This document shows positions 4,958 through 5,993 of a stretch of DNA of 5,993 nt, one piece after another. How positions within the stretch are numbered: position 1 is the stretch's first letter; each line of letters starts with the position of its first letter. Origin of the DNA: Armatimonadetes bacterium UBA5352 (GTDB taxonomy: Bacteria; Armatimonadota; Zipacnadia; Zipacnadales; UBA5352); NCBI GenBank assembly GCA_002411015.1, contig DHPY01000117.1:1-5993 (forward strand), read 5' to 3'. The notes beneath the pieces are model-generated. The model was not told the DNA's origin, did no database searches, and was given only the letters and a program-made list of their open reading frames with translations. The position numbers and the translations under genes are program-made.

Positions 4958-5968
4958 GTGCGGGCCGCTACCCACCCTCTCAGCGAAGATCAGGACGTGC
5001 GCCGGAAGATGCTCGCGATCCTGCGCATCCTCTCGCACACCGTCGAGCCCCTCGGCGCGCGCGCGATCGGCCGCGAGCTGGGGAGGATCGGCATCGAGCT
5101 GAGCGAGCGGCAGGTGCGCTACCACCTGCAGTTCATGGATGAGCGCGGGCTCACGCTCGCGGTCGGGAACGCCGGGCGCGTGCTCACTGAGAAGGGCATC
5201 GCCGAGCTTGACAGCGCGCAGGTCACCGACAAGGTGGGCTTCGTGGCCGCGCGCATCGACCGCCTCGCCTACGCGACCACCTTCGACACGAAGACCGGCA
5301 CCGGCTCCGTGATCCTGAACGTCTCGCTCCTCGCGGAGGAGGACCTCGACGCGGCGCTAGAGGCAGCGCAGGTGGCGATCAGCGCGGGCCTGTGCATGAG
5401 CGGGCTGGTGATCGTGGCGCATGAGGGCGAGACGCTCGGGGAGCCCGTCCCCGAGGGGATGGTGGGTGTCGGCACGGTCTGCTCGGTCACCCTCAACGGG
5501 GCGCTGCTGCACCACTACATCCCGGTGAACTCGGTGTTCGGCGGCCTGCTGCAGATGCGGGAGCACGGCCCGCTCCGTTTCGTGGAGCTGGTGAGCTACG
5601 CGGGATCATCGATCGATCCGCTGCACATCTTCATCGCCTCGGGGCTGACGTCCTCATGGGAGGCCGCGACGACCGGGACCGGGATGGTCGGGGCAGGCTT
5701 CCGGGAGATCCCTGCGGCGGCCATGAACGAGGCGCTGCAGGTGATCGAGGAGCTGAACGGCTGGGGGATGAACGGTGTGCTGGCGGTGGGCGCTCCGGGC
5801 CAGCCGCTGCTGGAGCTGCCGGTTGGGATGGACCGCGTGGGGCTGGTGGTGGTCGGTGGCCTCACGCCGATGGCGGCAGCGAGCGAGCGAGGCATCAGGA
5901 TCTCCCAGCACGCGATGTGCACTACCTGCGAGTACTCGCGGCTGAAGCCGATCGATGAGTTGATGTAA
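4958..5968 (+). CDS. nrpR: NrpR-type transcriptional repressor (winged helix + single DUF128 domain)
   Basis: Predicted 336-residue cytoplasmic regulator. Residues about 14-84 form a winged helix (RRKMLAILRILSHTVEPLGA, then LSERQVRYHLQFMDERGL with the recognition helix, and a wing AVGNAGRVLTEKG). Residues about 92-320 form one DUF128 regulatory domain, recognisable from VGFVAARIDRLAY, GTVCSVTLNGALLHHYIPVN with SVFGGLLQ, FVELVSYAGSSIDPLHIFI and VGLVVVGGLTPMAA. In methanogenic archaea NrpR represses nif, glnA and glnK/amt genes and is released by 2-oxoglutarate; archaeal forms often carry two DUF128 copies or pair with a second protein. Here only one copy is present, so it probably dimerises. 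The tail holds a CTTC pair (Cys321, Cys324) of unknown role. The GTG start has GGAG (4944-4947) 10 bases upstream and no better in-frame start. No nitrogen genes lie within the window, so the target is unknown. Confidence 0.85.
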   Translation: MRAATHPLSEDQDVRRKMLAILRILSHTVEPLGARAIGRELGRIGIELSERQVRYHLQFMDERGLTLAVGNAGRVLTEKGIAELDSAQVTDKVGFVAARIDRLAYATTFDTKTGTGSVILNVSLLAEEDLDAALEAAQVAISAGLCMSGLVIVAHEGETLGEPVPEGMVGVGTVCSVTLNGALLHHYIPVNSVFGGLLQMREHGPLRFVELVSYAGSSIDPLHIFIASGLTSSWEAATTGTGMVGAGFREIPAAAMNEALQVIEELNGWGMNGVLAVGAPGQPLLELPVGMDRVGLVVVGGLTPMAAASERGIRISQHAMCTTCEYSRLKPIDELM

Positions 5969-5993
5969 GACGACAGGGGCCGGCACAGCGGCT

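Noticed and set aside
1..5993. CRISPR array, tRNA or rRNA gene, insertion sequence, toxin-antitoxin or defence system
   Set aside because: Reading both strands showed no regularly spaced palindromic repeats, no tRNA-like T-loop signature, no transposase motif and no small paired toxin-antitoxin frames.

Overview
The window looks like GC-rich (about two thirds G+C by eye) bacterial chromosome with short, compact intergenic gaps. Gene content is mixed: a PAS-linked histidine kinase, a YeiH/UPF0324 exporter, a YcxB-like membrane protein, a secreted jelly-roll protein and a bacterial NrpR/DUF128 repressor. That fits an environmental, probably uncultured lineage such as Armatimonadota or a relative, but no marker gene is present and the taxonomy is a low-confidence inference.

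Layout. Bases 23-224 carry what looks like the broken 3' end of a sulfatase-type gene: the typical 'LFDLHADPAETANL' tail is readable, but finishing it needs a change of frame. A leader of about 200 bases follows, then a soluble PAS + HisKA_3 + HATPase_c sensor kinase (426-1664, +). It converges, with a 3-base gap, on a YcxB-like two-helix membrane protein (1668-2216, -). Divergent from that is a YeiH-family ten-or-more-helix transporter (2386-3432, +), with a plausible promoter in the 169-base gap. A G-run tract (3438-3476) follows, and then a convergent small unrecognised membrane protein with a GTG start (3492-3890, -). Next comes a gap holding a 21-base-periodic repeat with a hairpin (3941-4003). 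A secreted YesU/DUF1961-like concanavalin-fold protein follows (4014-4751, -). Finally, divergent from it across 206 bases with a near-consensus sigma70 promoter, lies an NrpR-type nitrogen repressor (4958-5968, +).

How the genes fit together. There is no single operon: orientation alternates nearly gene by gene, so each is probably its own transcription unit. Two regulators, the orphan kinase and NrpR, lie here without an obvious partner or target in the window. A link between the sulfatase remnant and the putative sulfate/anion exporter is conceivable but only speculative. I see no tRNA, rRNA, CRISPR array, insertion sequence or complete novel defence system. The most interesting points are the NrpR homologue with only one DUF128 domain and a C-terminal CxxC, the spaced ATCCTGT repeats confined to intergenic DNA, and the decayed sulfatase end.
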